A stretch of DNA of 64,000 bases from Enhydrobacter sp. (lineage in GTDB: Bacteria; Pseudomonadota; Alphaproteobacteria; Reyranellales; Reyranellaceae). The number at the start of each line of letters is the position of its first letter. Positions within the stretch are counted from its first letter, which is position 1. Position numbers and translations under genes: made by a program. Under the pieces are notes generated by a model, which saw only the letters and a list, made by a program, of their open reading frames with translations, was not told where the DNA came from and did no database searches. The stretch is from NCBI RefSeq assembly GCF_030246845.1, contig NZ_CP126889.1, positions 2,046,001 to 2,110,000 on the forward strand. Reading direction: 5' to 3'. Positions 1-8,920 of this stretch are shown here, piece after piece.

Positions 1-1608
1 CACGCCCTTCTCCGCCAGCGGCTGCAGCGCCGTCTTCTGCTCGGCGATGGTCTTGTCGTCCTGCGCGAGCGGTCCCAGCAGGGCGAGATCGGCGGCGAAG
101 GGCTGCTCGGACTCGAGGGCGGCGTCGAGGCGGGCGGCAATGCCGATCACGGCCGACGCGCGCGCCGCGGCCAGCGCCTTCTTCTCATTGGCGTCCACGC
201 GGCTCGAATCGGCCTTCGCCTTCTCGACCGCGTCCGCCAGCGCCTTTGCCTTGTCCCCTTGTCCGGAGACCGTCTGCTCGAGATTCTGCAGGCCCGAGCG
301 CAAGGTCGCGATCTCGACGCGCAGCGCCGCGACATCCCTGTCGACCTTGTCGACCTCGGCGCTGCTCGCCGCGTTCGCATCGGTCGACGGTGGCGCTGCC
401 GGCTTGTTCTCCAGCGCTTCGACCCGGCTGCGCAAGCTGTTCAGCGCCTCGTCCGGCGGCGCCGGCGAGGACGGCGGTGGCGGGGCCTGCGCCTGCGTCG
501 GCAACTGCGCCACGGTGCTGGTGAGCGCCCGCAGGCGCTTGTCGAGGTCGTCGATGCGCGCGTTGAGCGCCTGCTTGGCGGCCTCGATCTCGGCGGCGAC
601 ATCGACCGCAGGCGGCGGCACGGCCGGAGCGGTCGCCACCTGTTGCGTCGGCCCGCGCCACAGGGCGCGCGCCTCGTCCGGCCAATACGGCAGGGACAGG
701 AGAGCCGCCGCCAGCACGATCACCGCGGCGACGAGGCCGACCAGGAAGGCGGCGGGCAGACCGATGCCGCGTCGTGCCGGGACGACCGGTTTCGGCATGG
801 ACGCCGCGGCCGCCACGGGCGGCGCATCCGCCGACGGCGCAGGGGAAGTGAGGGTGTCGCTCATGGCCGGTCTCGCGGGTTCCGCCTGTTCTGCTGCCTG
901 GGCATCGGTCAGCCGGTCGATCTCGTCGATCACGGCCTGACGTGTCGGCCGCGCCGCCGCCACCGTCGCCTTGAAAGGCAGGACCTTCAGGGGCTCGGTT
1001 GCGGCGGCACTGATGGCGATGGCCGTGATGGGGCGGCAGGCCTCGGCGAGTCCTGCAGCCGTCACCAGCTTGACGAAGGTGCGGGAGGCGCGCGGCGAGA
1101 AGAAGGTGGCGGCATCGAGCGCACGGGCCTCGAGCGCGGCACGCGCCGAATCGGGCAGCGCCTCCACCTCGCGCGCCTCGTAGAGCGCGAAGCGTCGGAC
1201 GATATTCTCCGGGGCAGGGTCGCCCGCGACATCGACTCCGGAGACATGGACCAGCGGTCCGGCCTTGGGATCGAGCCGCTCCTGGACGAGCTTCGCGAGC
1301 GCGGCGCGGTCGCCCGAGGCCGAGGCCACCGAGGTGAAGCCCAGCCCCTCAGCGGTGGCCGCCGTCATGTCGCCGACGGCGAGGATCGGCTTGCTGCGCT
1401 GCTCGCTCGCCTCGGCAAGAGCGCGCGCGCCGTTGGCGCTGGTAAGCAGCACGGCCTGGCTCGCGGCCAAAGCCGCGGCGAAATCGTCGGGCGGTCGCCG
1501 GAAGTGGAGCTCGAACAACGGCGCGATCACGGCGACGTGGCCGCGCTGGCCGAGCGCCTGGGCAAGCGCCATCGCCTCGCGTTCCGGACGGGTGATCAGC
1601 ACGCGCAT
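1..1608 (-). CDS. hemD: Uroporphyrinogen-III synthase fused to mitofilin/HemX-like membrane protein (3' end outside window)
   Basis: I translated this minus-strand frame by hand. It is open from the ATG at 1608 to base 1 (536 codons), with no stop between the two parts. Residues 1-240 match HemD, which closes hydroxymethylbilane to uroporphyrinogen III in heme synthesis. The start reads MRVLITRPE, followed by LLTSANGARAL and later FFSPRASRTF. Near residue 249 a mitofilin-like part begins: a Pro/Ala-rich stretch, one membrane helix (about 282-306), then a charged coiled coil to the window edge. In many alphaproteobacteria hemD and the mitofilin gene are neighbours in separate frames. An internal ATG at 864 exists but has no well-placed Shine-Dalgarno, so one fused protein is the simpler reading. 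The C-terminal extent is unknown. Confidence 0.85.
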   Translation of the reverse strand, partial: MRVLITRPEREAMALAQALGQRGHVAVIAPLFELHFRRPPDDFAAALAASQAVLLTSANGARALAEASEQRSKPILAVGDMTAATAEGLGFTSVASASGDRAALAKLVQERLDPKAGPLVHVSGVDVAGDPAPENIVRRFALYEAREVEALPDSARAALEARALDAATFFSPRASRTFVKLVTAAGLAEACRPITAIAISAAATEPLKVLPFKATVAAARPTRQAVIDEIDRLTDAQAAEQAEPARPAMSDTLTSPAPSADAPPVAAAASMPKPVVPARRGIGLPAAFLVGLVAAVIVLAAALLSLPYWPDEARALWRGPTQQVATAPAVPPPAVDVAAEIEAAKQALNARIDDLDKRLRALTSTVAQLPTQAQAPPPPSSPAPPDEALNSLRSRVEALENKPAAPPSTDANAASSAEVDKVDRDVAALRVEIATLRSGLQNLEQTVSGQGDKAKALADAVEKAKADSSRVDANEKKALAAARASAVIGIAARLDAALESEQPFAADLALLGPLAQDDKTIAEQKTALQPLAEKGV

Positions 1609-1633
1609 GCGCTCTCCGTAACCCATCGAGCCG

Positions 1634-1657
1634 TGCCACTCCAGTGGCGCGCGTCCC
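1634..1657. repeat. REP-like palindrome, ACTCCAGT type
   Basis: GCCACTCCAGTGGC (1634-1647) is a short palindrome with a CC centre, followed by GCGCGTCCCC. It lies between the stop of the alkyltransferase gene and the start of hemD. Near copies with the same core and the same GC-rich flank occur at 3570-3583 and 3612-3635, so this looks like a dispersed intergenic element rather than a local terminator. Confidence 0.5.
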
Positions 1658-1660
1658 CGC

Positions 1661-2122
1661 CTAAGGCAACATCACGCCTTCGAGGGCGAGAAGTCGCCGC
1701 TTGGTCGGCAGGCCGCGTCCGCCGGAATAGCCGCCGGCGCTGCCGCCGCTGCCCAGGACGCGATGGCACGGCACGACGATCGGCAGGGCATTGCGTCCGC
1801 AGGCCATGCCGACCGCCCGCGGCCCGGAGCCCAGCGCCATCGCCATGCCGCCATAGGTCGCAGTCTCGCCATAGGGGATGTCGCACATCATCGCCCAGAC
1901 CCGCCTCTGGAAATCCGTGCCATGCAGGACAAGCGGGACATCGAAGCGCTTGAGTTTGCCGGCGAAGTAGCGTTCAAGCTGGCGCGCGGCCTCGTTGAGG
2001 ATCGGCGAAGGCTTCCCGACCGCCCTTTCGGCGCCGTTCGTCCAGCGCACGGCGGAGAGGGCCTCGCCCTCTGCCTCGAGTGCAAGACGGCCGACCGGAC
2101 TGTCGATGAAGCAAATCGTCAT
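1661..2122 (-). CDS. ogt: Methylated-DNA--[protein]-cysteine S-methyltransferase
   Basis: A 153-residue suicide enzyme that moves alkyl groups from O6-guanine (and O4-thymine) onto its own cysteine, reversing mutagenic alkylation. The active site PCHRV is at residues 118-122 (Cys119). It is preceded by the DNA-binding turn AVGMACGRN (103-111) and followed by GGYSGG and GLPTKRRLLALEG, all family hallmarks. The chosen ATG at 2122 gives the usual single-module length. The frame stays open for several hundred codons upstream, but that stretch is antisense to the next gene and resembles nothing. It lies upstream of hemD on the same strand, separated by 52 bases containing a palindrome. Confidence 0.93.
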   Translation of the reverse strand: MTICFIDSPVGRLALEAEGEALSAVRWTNGAERAVGKPSPILNEAARQLERYFAGKLKRFDVPLVLHGTDFQRRVWAMMCDIPYGETATYGGMAMALGSGPRAVGMACGRNALPIVVPCHRVLGSGGSAGGYSGGRGLPTKRRLLALEGVMLP

Positions 2123-2191
2123 CCCACAAAGCGTAGCGTCGCGGCCGGGCATTTGCCAACATGCGGCAATCATGGTTTCGGGGGAGAAAGG

Positions 2192-3550
2192 ATGAACGTC
2201 GGACGGCCGACACGACGGGCCGTGCTGGCAGGCGCGGCCACAGTGGTACCGACGCTTGCCTTCGGTCAGCGACGCCAGGCGCCGCGCGAGACGGTGCCGC
2301 CGATCGTTTTCGTGCACGGCAACGGCGACTCCGCCGCCGTCTGGATCAACAACTTCTGGCGCTTCGAAAGCAACGGCATCCATCGCAACCAGCTTTTCGC
2401 CATCGACTTTCCCTATCCGCTGGCCCGGACCGACGACTCCAAACCGCAGCCGCTGCGTTCCTCGACGGAAGACCAGATGCGCGAGCTGGCGGCGTTCGTG
2501 GCGGATGTGCGCGACAAGACCCATCGCCGCAAGGTGGCGCTGATCGCCTCGTCGCGCGGCGGCAATGCGGTGCGCAATTATCTCAAGAACGGCGGCGGGG
2601 CAGAGTTCGTTAGCCATGCCGTGCTGTGCGGCACGCCCAACAAGGGCATCGTCGTGTCCGACACGATGCTGGTCGGCAGCGAATTCAACGGCGCATCGCC
2701 CTTTCTCAAGGGCCTGAACAGCGGGCCGGACGATCTCGTTCCCGGCGTCGAGATGATGGCGATCCGCTCCGACAAGAACGACAAGTACTCCCAGCCCGAC
2801 GCGCGCTTCGTCGGCCATCCCGGCAAGCCGACCGGGGTCGGCTACGACGCCTCGGAGCTGCGCGGCGCGAAGAATGTCGTCCTGGACGGCCTCGATCATC
2901 GCGAGACGGCATTCCACAAGCTCGCCTTCGCCGCCCAATACGAATTCATTGTCGGCAAACCCGCCGGGACGCTGTTCATCGCCCAGGAGCCGCGGCCGAC
3001 ATTGAACGGCAAGGCAAGCGGCATCACCGATGGTATCTACACCAATCTTCCCGTGTCGGGCGCCGAGGTCGAGATCTACGAAGTCGACCCCAAGACCGGC
3101 GACCGCAAGAGCAACATCCCGGCGCATCGCAAGACGACCGGTGCCGATGGCCTGTGGGGGCCATTCATTTCCCACTCGGAGGCCTACTACGAGTTCGTGC
3201 TGCGGATCGACGGGGAGCCCGTCACGCACATCTACCGCTCACCGTTCCTGCGCTCGTCCGACATCGTCCATCTGCGGCCGCAGCCTTTCGGCAAGGGCGA
3301 CGAGGGGGCTGGCGCGGTCGTGATGATGAGCCGGCCGCGCGGCTATTTCGGCATCGACCGCGACAAGTTCAGCCTCGACGGCAAGGTCCCGCCCGGCATC
3401 ACCGAAGGCGTGCCCGCCGTATCGACCGGCAAGCTCCATTTCGACGCCAAGCCGCGCACCATCGTGGCGGTGCTCAACAACGAGACCATCGCGACCCGCA
3501 CCTTCCCGGCCAAGGACAATCACATCGTGGTCGCCGAGTTCACGAACTGA
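2192..3550 (+). CDS. Exported alpha/beta-hydrolase-fold protein
   Basis: A 452-residue protein starting at ATG 2192 behind a strong GGGGAGAAAGG ribosome site. The N-terminus RPTRRAVLAG followed by a small hydrophobic run to AFGQ looks like a twin-arginine-type export signal. The lipase-like half has an oxyanion motif VFVHGNGD (40-46), a nucleophile elbow ASSRGG (Ser121, with Ala replacing the first Gly of GxSxG), and a late DGLDHRE that could supply acid and histidine. Residues from about 260 onward are beta-rich and look like accessory beta-sandwich domains rather than catalytic core. The substrate is unknown; a periplasmic esterase or lipase is the reasonable guess. The 131-base gap after it holds palindromes. 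Confidence 0.8.
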   Translation: MNVGRPTRRAVLAGAATVVPTLAFGQRRQAPRETVPPIVFVHGNGDSAAVWINNFWRFESNGIHRNQLFAIDFPYPLARTDDSKPQPLRSSTEDQMRELAAFVADVRDKTHRRKVALIASSRGGNAVRNYLKNGGGAEFVSHAVLCGTPNKGIVVSDTMLVGSEFNGASPFLKGLNSGPDDLVPGVEMMAIRSDKNDKYSQPDARFVGHPGKPTGVGYDASELRGAKNVVLDGLDHRETAFHKLAFAAQYEFIVGKPAGTLFIAQEPRPTLNGKASGITDGIYTNLPVSGAEVEIYEVDPKTGDRKSNIPAHRKTTGADGLWGPFISHSEAYYEFVLRIDGEPVTHIYRSPFLRSSDIVHLRPQPFGKGDEGAGAVVMMSRPRGYFGIDRDKFSLDGKVPPGITEGVPAVSTGKLHFDAKPRTIVAVLNNETIATRTFPAKDNHIVVAEFTN

Positions 3551-3569
3551 CTCGAGCTCGGGCAAGTAG

Positions 3570-3635
3570 GCCACTCCAGTGGCATCTTCATGCCGTTTCG
3601 ACGTCGTCTGAGCGCAACTGGAGTTGCGCGCTCCC
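3570..3635. repeat. Pair of REP-like palindromes
   Basis: GCCACTCCAGTGGC (3570-3583) and GCGCAACTGGAGTTGCGC (3612-3629), the latter followed by GCTCCC, sit in the tail-to-tail space between two convergent genes. Arms of 6 and 8 bases flank a two-base centre. They share the ACTCCAGT/ACTGGAGT core with the copy at 1634. They could act as a bidirectional terminator, but no U-tract follows. Confidence 0.5.
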
Positions 3636-3681
3636 GTCACGAATGATCAGGGGCAGATCTGCCAGTTGACGGCGTCCCTCG

Positions 3682-4170
3682 TCACTTGTCGTAGCGATAG
3701 CGGAAGTCGCAGTGGCTTGCGCCCTGCATGATGGTCTGCGTGCGCTCGAGCTTGAGCTTGGGATCGTAGCCCTCGCAGAAGGCGCCGTCGCGATTGCACG
3801 AGAGCAGGTGGCCGATCTCGCCGAGCCCCATGGCCTTGTAGGTCTCGGCATAGCGGCAGCGCGTGACATTGAAGGCGAAGGTCTCGTCGCTCTGTTCCTT
3901 GACCTCGATCTCGAGCGCGCCGCCCTTGGTCCAGAGCGGCATCACGTCCTGGAAGGCCTGGAGAGAGGTGCCGCCCGGTGCGGCGGCGGCGAACGCGCGC
4001 GCCTGGGCGATCGCCGACCGTCGCACGGATTCGGCGACGGTCTTACGCGCAACCTCCTCGCCGTGGCTTGCCTTCAGGGTCTCGTAGACCTCCTTCAGGA
4101 TCTCGGCTTCGATCTTGCGCTTCTCGAGCATCGACAGGCCTTCGGGATGGGCGGCCGGCGGCTGTGTCAT
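3682..4170 (-). CDS. L-2-amino-thiazoline-4-carboxylic acid hydrolase family protein
   Basis: 162 residues from the ATG at 4170, which has a CCGGAG site about 8 bases upstream; longer starts have no such site. The C-terminal half carries the family's cysteine- and histidine-containing core: NVTRCRYAETYKAMG, then GHLLSCNRDGAFCEGYDPKL, then QGASHCDFRYR. The named family member opens the thiazoline ring of a cysteine precursor, but most homologues have unknown substrates, so the family name is safer than the function. It is divergent from argC across about 250 bases. Confidence 0.8.
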   Translation of the reverse strand: MTQPPAAHPEGLSMLEKRKIEAEILKEVYETLKASHGEEVARKTVAESVRRSAIAQARAFAAAAPGGTSLQAFQDVMPLWTKGGALEIEVKEQSDETFAFNVTRCRYAETYKAMGLGEIGHLLSCNRDGAFCEGYDPKLKLERTQTIMQGASHCDFRYRYDK

Positions 4171-4421
4171 GACGGGCACTCCGGAATGGATCGGCCAGCC
4201 TACACCTTGACATCGCTCCTGTCGGATGAAATATCCCGGCACGATGATCTCGTTCGCCTTCCTCCGGTCGCGACGCCGCCGCTTGTCCAAGCGGCGCGAA
4301 GGCGTGCGCGCGTAACGGCGCGCCGCATGATGAAGCCGCTGGAGAGGACAGAGCGGCTTCCCTGTTTCCTTCTTCTCCAGCCGGCCCCTCCAGAAGGCCC
4401 CGATTTGCGAGAGAGAAGACC
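4171..4421. other. Intergenic region between divergent genes
   Basis: About 250 bases between the ATC-hydrolase-family gene and argC, where both promoters must lie. I see no convincing -35/-10 pair. The argC ribosome site GAGAGAGAAG sits just before ATG 4422. Confidence 0.4.
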
Positions 4422-5384
4422 ATGACCAGCAACAAGACCAAGATCTTCATCGACGGTCAGCACGGCACGACCGGGCTCAAGATCCACGAGCGGCTGAAGG
4501 ATCGGCCGGACATCGAGCTCCTCGAGCTGCCGGCGGCCGAGCGCAAGGACCTCGCCAGACGGGTCGAGATCGCCCGGGCGGCCGACATTGCCGTGCTCTG
4601 CCTGCCGGACGCGGCGGCGAAGGAGCTGGTGGCGGCGCTGGGCGACGCCGAGGTCTGCGTGATCGACGCCAGCACCGCCCATCGCGTCGCCGACGGCTGG
4701 ACATACGGTTTCCCCGAGCTTGGCAAGGACCATCGCCGGAAGCTGCTGGCCTCCCGGCGCATCAGCAATCCGGGCTGCTATCCCACCGGCGCCATCGCCA
4801 TCCTCCATCCGCTGGTGGAGGCGGGCATCGTGCGGGCCGATTCGACGCCCGCGGTCTTCGGTGTCTCCGGCTATACGGGCGGCGGCAAGGAGCTGATCGA
4901 GGTCCATGAGAAAACCGACGTCGAGCCGTTCGGCGTCTACGGCCTCGAGCTCGCGCACAAGCACGTGCCGGAGATGAAGAAGTACTCCGGCCTTGCGCAC
5001 GCGCCGCTGTTCGTGCCGTCGGTGGGGCACTATGCCCAAGGAATGCTGGTCATGGTGCCGATCACGCGCGACATCACGGCGAAGCAGGTGACGGCGGCCG
5101 ACGTGCACAGGGTGCTGACCGACCACTATGCTGGCGAGACTTTCGTGCCGGTGCGGCCGTTCGCCGACCGCAAATGGCTGGAGCGCGACCGGTTCCTGCG
5201 CGCCGACCGGCTGATCGACACCAACTCGATGGAGCTCGCGGTTTACGGCAACGACGCCGAGGGCAACGTTCTCGCCGTCGCCTCGCTCGACAATCTCGGC
5301 AAGGGGGCGTCCGGCGCGGCGGTGCAGGTGATCAACCTCAAGACCGGCGTCGACGAAACCACGGGGCTCGCCGTCGCGTCGTAG
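4422..5384 (+). CDS. argC: N-acetyl-gamma-glutamyl-phosphate reductase (short, type 2)
   Basis: 320 residues. It reduces N-acetylglutamyl 5-phosphate to the semialdehyde with NADPH, the third step of arginine synthesis. The N-terminal nucleotide-binding start is FIDGQHGTTGLKI. The catalytic cysteine lies in ISNPGCYPTGA (Cys119), followed by GVSGYTGGGK. Length and the GQHGTTG start place it in the shorter AGPR family rather than the 340-residue form. No other arg gene is adjacent. It is followed by a REP-like inverted repeat before the next gene. Confidence 0.95.
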   Translation: MTSNKTKIFIDGQHGTTGLKIHERLKDRPDIELLELPAAERKDLARRVEIARAADIAVLCLPDAAAKELVAALGDAEVCVIDASTAHRVADGWTYGFPELGKDHRRKLLASRRISNPGCYPTGAIAILHPLVEAGIVRADSTPAVFGVSGYTGGGKELIEVHEKTDVEPFGVYGLELAHKHVPEMKKYSGLAHAPLFVPSVGHYAQGMLVMVPITRDITAKQVTAADVHRVLTDHYAGETFVPVRPFADRKWLERDRFLRADRLIDTNSMELAVYGNDAEGNVLAVASLDNLGKGASGAAVQVINLKTGVDETTGLAVAS

Positions 5385-5390
5385 CTTCCT

Positions 5391-5470
5391 GCGGACCGCG
5401 AGCTTCCAGCCCGCTCATCATCACCAGCTCGAGCGCCATTTCCCGCGAGCGGGCTGGAAGCCTGCGGCCC
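5391..5470. repeat. REP-like inverted repeat, GCTTCCAGC type (copy A)
   Basis: The left arm GCTTCCAGCCCGC (5402-5414) is matched exactly by GCGGGCTGGAAGC (5449-5461), with GGACCGC-like sequence outside both arms and a 34-base loop. The same core and flank recur at 50608 and 54271. It begins just after the argC stop. Confidence 0.7.
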
Positions 5471-5552
5471 CGTTGCGCTGGCCTGTCATTCGCCCGTCAT
5501 CTAGCTTTGCGATGGCTGCCCGCAACGGAGATGGGCCCACCGGAAAGAGGCT

Positions 5553-7304
5553 ATGGCTCAACGGGACCTCGAAAAGGTTGGCCGGACTCCGCTGCTCGGG
5601 CTGGGCGGCGCGGCGCTGCGGCCGAACGTCTATGACCTTGCGATCTTCGTCCTGATCGCCGCGGCGTTCGTGGCGATGGCGCACGGGGCCAACGAGATTG
5701 CGGCGCCGGCGGCCAAGCTCGCGGCCGAGCCGGTGACGCTCGATCCCGCCAACCTGCCCGAATATGCGCTGCGCACGACGCTTCGCATGTTCGCCGCCAT
5801 CGCCGCGTCGCTCGTCTTCACCTTCGTCGTCGCCACGCTCGCCGCCAAGAGCCGCAAGGCCGAGCTGGTGATCGTGCCGGCGCTCGACATCCTGCAGTCG
5901 GTCCCGGTCCTGGGCTTCCTCACCTTCACGGTCGTGTTCTTCCTGCGCCTCTTCCCGAGGAGCGAGCTCGGCGCGGAGTGTGCGGCGGTCTTCGCCATCT
6001 TCACCAGCCAGGCCTGGAACATGGCCTTCAGCTTCTACCAGTCGCTGCGCACGGTGCCGGCCGATCTCGACGAGGTGAGCCGCCACTTCCAGCTCTCGCC
6101 CTGGCTGAAGTTCTGGCGCCTGGAGGCGCCGTTCGCCGCACCGGGCCTGATCTGGAACACGATGATGTCGATGTCGGGCGGCTGGTTCTTCGTCGTCGCC
6201 TCGGAAGCGATCACGGTGGGCGACACCACCGTGAACCTGCCCGGCATCGGCTCGTGGCTGGCCGCCGCCATCGAAGCGCGCGACATCACGGCCGTTGTGC
6301 AGGCAGTGATTACCATGGCGGTGGTGATCCTGGCCTACGACCAGCTCCTGTTCCGTCCGATCGTCGCCTGGGCCGACAAGTTCCGCTTCGAGCAGACGGC
6401 GTCCCAGCAGCGGCCGCGTTCCTGGGTCTACGACCTGTGGCGGCGCGGCCGGCTGGTGCGTCGGGTGGACTTGGTCACCGCCTGGATCGGCCGAACCATC
6501 TCGGTCCTGCCGGTGCGACCCATGCAGCCGTCGCGGCAGGTTGCGGCGCGGACCACGGGGCGGGCGCCCGACATTGTCTGGCGTCTCGTGATGCTGGCGG
6601 TCGCGGCCTATGCGGTATGGCGCATCGCCCTCTTCGTCCGCAGCACCCTCGGCTGGAGCGACATCCGGATGGCGGTCGAGATGGGGTTGCTGACGCTGCT
6701 GCGCGTGGTGGTGCTGATCGCCGTCGCCAGCGCCGTCTGGGTGCCGATCGGGGTCTGGATCGGCCTCAGGCCGCGCCTGGCGACGCGGGTGCAGCCGCTG
6801 GCCCAGTTCCTGGCGGCCTTCCCGGCCAATGTGCTGTTCCCCATCGCCGTGGTGCTGATCGTCTCGCTCCGGCTCGATCCCGATATCTGGCTGAGCCCGC
6901 TGATGGTGCTCGGCACGCAGTGGTACATCCTGTTCAACGTGATCGCCGGCGCCAGCGCGTTTCCGACCGACCTGCGCGAGGCCTCGACGCTGTTCCGGCT
7001 GCGCACCTGGCAGTGGTGGCGCAAGGTGATCATCCCCGGCATCCTGCCTTACTACGTGACCGGCGCACTCACGGCGACGGGCGGATCGTGGAACGCGAGC
7101 ATCGTCGCCGAGGTGGCAAGCTGGGGCGACACGAAGCTCAAGGCCGTGGGCCTCGGCTCCTATATCGCCGACGCGACGGCCGTCGCGGACTATCCGCGTG
7201 TGGTGCTGGGCATCGTGGTCATGTCGGTGCTGGTGGTGGTATGCAACCGCCTGGTCTGGCGGTCACTCTACCGCCTGGCCGAGCGCCGTTTCCGTCTCGC
7301 CTGA
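5553..7304 (+). CDS. ABC anion transporter, duplicated permease (NitT/TauT type)
   Basis: 583 residues with two BPD-type permease halves in one chain, each with about six hydrophobic segments. The first covers roughly residues 25-280 and the second 340-575. Each contains a cytoplasmic coupling loop, near FYQSLRTVPADLDEVSRHF in the first and near AFPTDLREASTLFRL in the second. This matches the duplicated-permease group of nitrate/sulfonate/taurine-like importers. The start ATG at 5553 follows GGAAAGAGG. The ATPase gene starts 12 bases downstream, so the two are surely co-transcribed. No periplasmic binding protein is encoded nearby, so the substrate cannot be deduced. Confidence 0.88.
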   Translation: MAQRDLEKVGRTPLLGLGGAALRPNVYDLAIFVLIAAAFVAMAHGANEIAAPAAKLAAEPVTLDPANLPEYALRTTLRMFAAIAASLVFTFVVATLAAKSRKAELVIVPALDILQSVPVLGFLTFTVVFFLRLFPRSELGAECAAVFAIFTSQAWNMAFSFYQSLRTVPADLDEVSRHFQLSPWLKFWRLEAPFAAPGLIWNTMMSMSGGWFFVVASEAITVGDTTVNLPGIGSWLAAAIEARDITAVVQAVITMAVVILAYDQLLFRPIVAWADKFRFEQTASQQRPRSWVYDLWRRGRLVRRVDLVTAWIGRTISVLPVRPMQPSRQVAARTTGRAPDIVWRLVMLAVAAYAVWRIALFVRSTLGWSDIRMAVEMGLLTLLRVVVLIAVASAVWVPIGVWIGLRPRLATRVQPLAQFLAAFPANVLFPIAVVLIVSLRLDPDIWLSPLMVLGTQWYILFNVIAGASAFPTDLREASTLFRLRTWQWWRKVIIPGILPYYVTGALTATGGSWNASIVAEVASWGDTKLKAVGLGSYIADATAVADYPRVVLGIVVMSVLVVVCNRLVWRSLYRLAERRFRLA

Positions 7305-7316
7305 AGAGGGTTCGCC

Positions 7317-8645
7317 ATGGATCTGGCCGCCGCTCCCAAAGTCGCCCCGCGCACCGACATGGCGCCGCTGGTCGTGGTCGATCATGTGCGCCAGCTCTAC
7401 GCCAAGGGCAGCGGCGATCATCTGCTGGTGCTCGACAACGTGAACCTGACGCTGCGCCGCAACGAAATCGTCTCGATCCTTGGCCGTTCGGGCTGCGGCA
7501 AGTCCTCGCTGCTGCGCATCATCGCCGGTCTGATGCCCGCGAGCGCCGGCAAGGTGACGATCGGCGGCAGGGTGGTCGACGGCCCGGCCGAGGAAGTCGC
7601 CATGGTGTTCCAGACCTTCGCGCTCTTCCCCTGGCTCACCGTGCTCGAGAATGTCGAGATCGGGCTCGAGGCGCAGAAGGTGCCGCCGGCGGAGCGCCAG
7701 AAGCGGGCGTTGGCGGCCATCGACCTGATCGGCCTCGACGGCTACGAGAGCGCATACCCCAAGGAGCTGTCGGGCGGCATGCGCCAGCGGGTCGGGCTGG
7801 CGCGGGCGCTGGTGGTGCATCCCAAGCTCCTGCTGATGGACGAGCCGTTCTCGGCGCTCGACGTGCTGACGGCCGAGACGCTGCGCACCGACCTGCTCGA
7901 TCTGTGGACCGAGGGCCGCATGCCGATCTCCTCGATCCTGCTGGTCACCCACAATATCGAGGAGGCGGTGCTGATGAGCGACCGCATCCTCGTCTTCTCC
8001 TCCAATCCCGGACGTCTCGTGGCGGAGATCCCGGTCCACCTGCCGATGCCGCGCAACCGTCTCGATCCCGCCTTCCGGCAGATGGTGGACGACATCTATG
8101 CGCTGATGACGGCCCGGCCGGTGGGCAAGCCTGCCTACAGCCTGCCCGGCACCGGCATCTCCATGGAGGTTCCGCGCGTGTCGCCCAATCTGCTGGCCGG
8201 CCTCATGGAGGCGGTGGCCGGCGAGCCGTTCCACGGCCATGCCGACCTGCCCGCGGTCGCGGGACCCCTGCAGATGGAGATCGATGATCTCTTTCCCGTG
8301 GCCGAGGCGCTGCAGCTTCTGCGCTTCGCCGAGGTGGCCGAGGGCGACATCCGCCTCACCGAAGCCGGCCGGCGCTTCGTGCAGCTCGATCCCGACGGCC
8401 GCAAGCGGCTGTTCGCCCAGCACGTGCTGGCCTTCGTCCCGCTGGCCCAGCACATCAAGCGCGTGCTCGACGAACGCGATGCTCATGCCGCGCCTGCCAG
8501 CCGCTTCCGCGACGAGCTGGAGGACAGCATGTCCGAGGACTACGCCGATCGCACGCTGCGCGCCGTGACGTCATGGGGACGCTACGGCGAACTCTTCGCC
8601 TACGACGAGGACAGCGGCGTCTTCAGCCTCGACAACCCGACCTGA
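7317..8645 (+). CDS. ABC transporter ATPase with C-terminal AAA-associated domain
   Basis: 442 residues. The ATPase half has Walker A GRSGCGKSS (56-64), signature LSGGMRQR (151-158) and Walker B LLLMDEP (171-177), with the NitT/TauT-like motif FALFPWLTVLENV. After about residue 300 a second domain follows that is typical of ATPases paired with duplicated permeases (the AAA-associated domain, possibly regulatory). It pairs with the permease just upstream to energise import of an unidentified anion. Confidence 0.9.
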   Translation: MDLAAAPKVAPRTDMAPLVVVDHVRQLYAKGSGDHLLVLDNVNLTLRRNEIVSILGRSGCGKSSLLRIIAGLMPASAGKVTIGGRVVDGPAEEVAMVFQTFALFPWLTVLENVEIGLEAQKVPPAERQKRALAAIDLIGLDGYESAYPKELSGGMRQRVGLARALVVHPKLLLMDEPFSALDVLTAETLRTDLLDLWTEGRMPISSILLVTHNIEEAVLMSDRILVFSSNPGRLVAEIPVHLPMPRNRLDPAFRQMVDDIYALMTARPVGKPAYSLPGTGISMEVPRVSPNLLAGLMEAVAGEPFHGHADLPAVAGPLQMEIDDLFPVAEALQLLRFAEVAEGDIRLTEAGRRFVQLDPDGRKRLFAQHVLAFVPLAQHIKRVLDERDAHAAPASRFRDELEDSMSEDYADRTLRAVTSWGRYGELFAYDEDSGVFSLDNPT

Positions 8646-8920
8646 ACGACCAGATTTTTCCATCCGCGCCGGCCCGCGCATCCGGTCCCTGTCATGCAGC
8701 GGCCGAAGTTTGGCAACGTCCATCATTGTCGCGAGGTAAAGACGACGCCATTTCTCTGGCGCCGAAAGGACCATGGCCGAGATGACGATGATCGAAGCTT
8801 CTCTCTCCGCCTTCCGCTCACTCTGTCGACGCGGGACATGTTGCCGGCTCGCCTGAACCGGACCGCCCATCGATTGTCTCGCAGGGTCGAAGGCCGGCCT
8901 GCGCCGGCAGGAGAAGAGTC
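8646..8920. other. Intergenic region with no clear gene
   Basis: 275 bases between the ATPase and a small protein. Short open frames exist but have no family features. Near the end a GGCCGGCCTGCGCCGGC stretch can form a small hairpin, followed by the GGAG ribosome site of the next gene. Confidence 0.4.

Noticed and set aside
259..1953. Plus-strand open frame of 564 codons opposite hemD
   Set aside because: Arg-rich, repetitive product typical of the antisense of GC-rich coding sequence; hemD on the other strand is clearly real.
1661..3229. 522-codon version of the alkyltransferase
   Set aside because: Only the last 153 codons match the family; the rest is antisense to the exported hydrolase.
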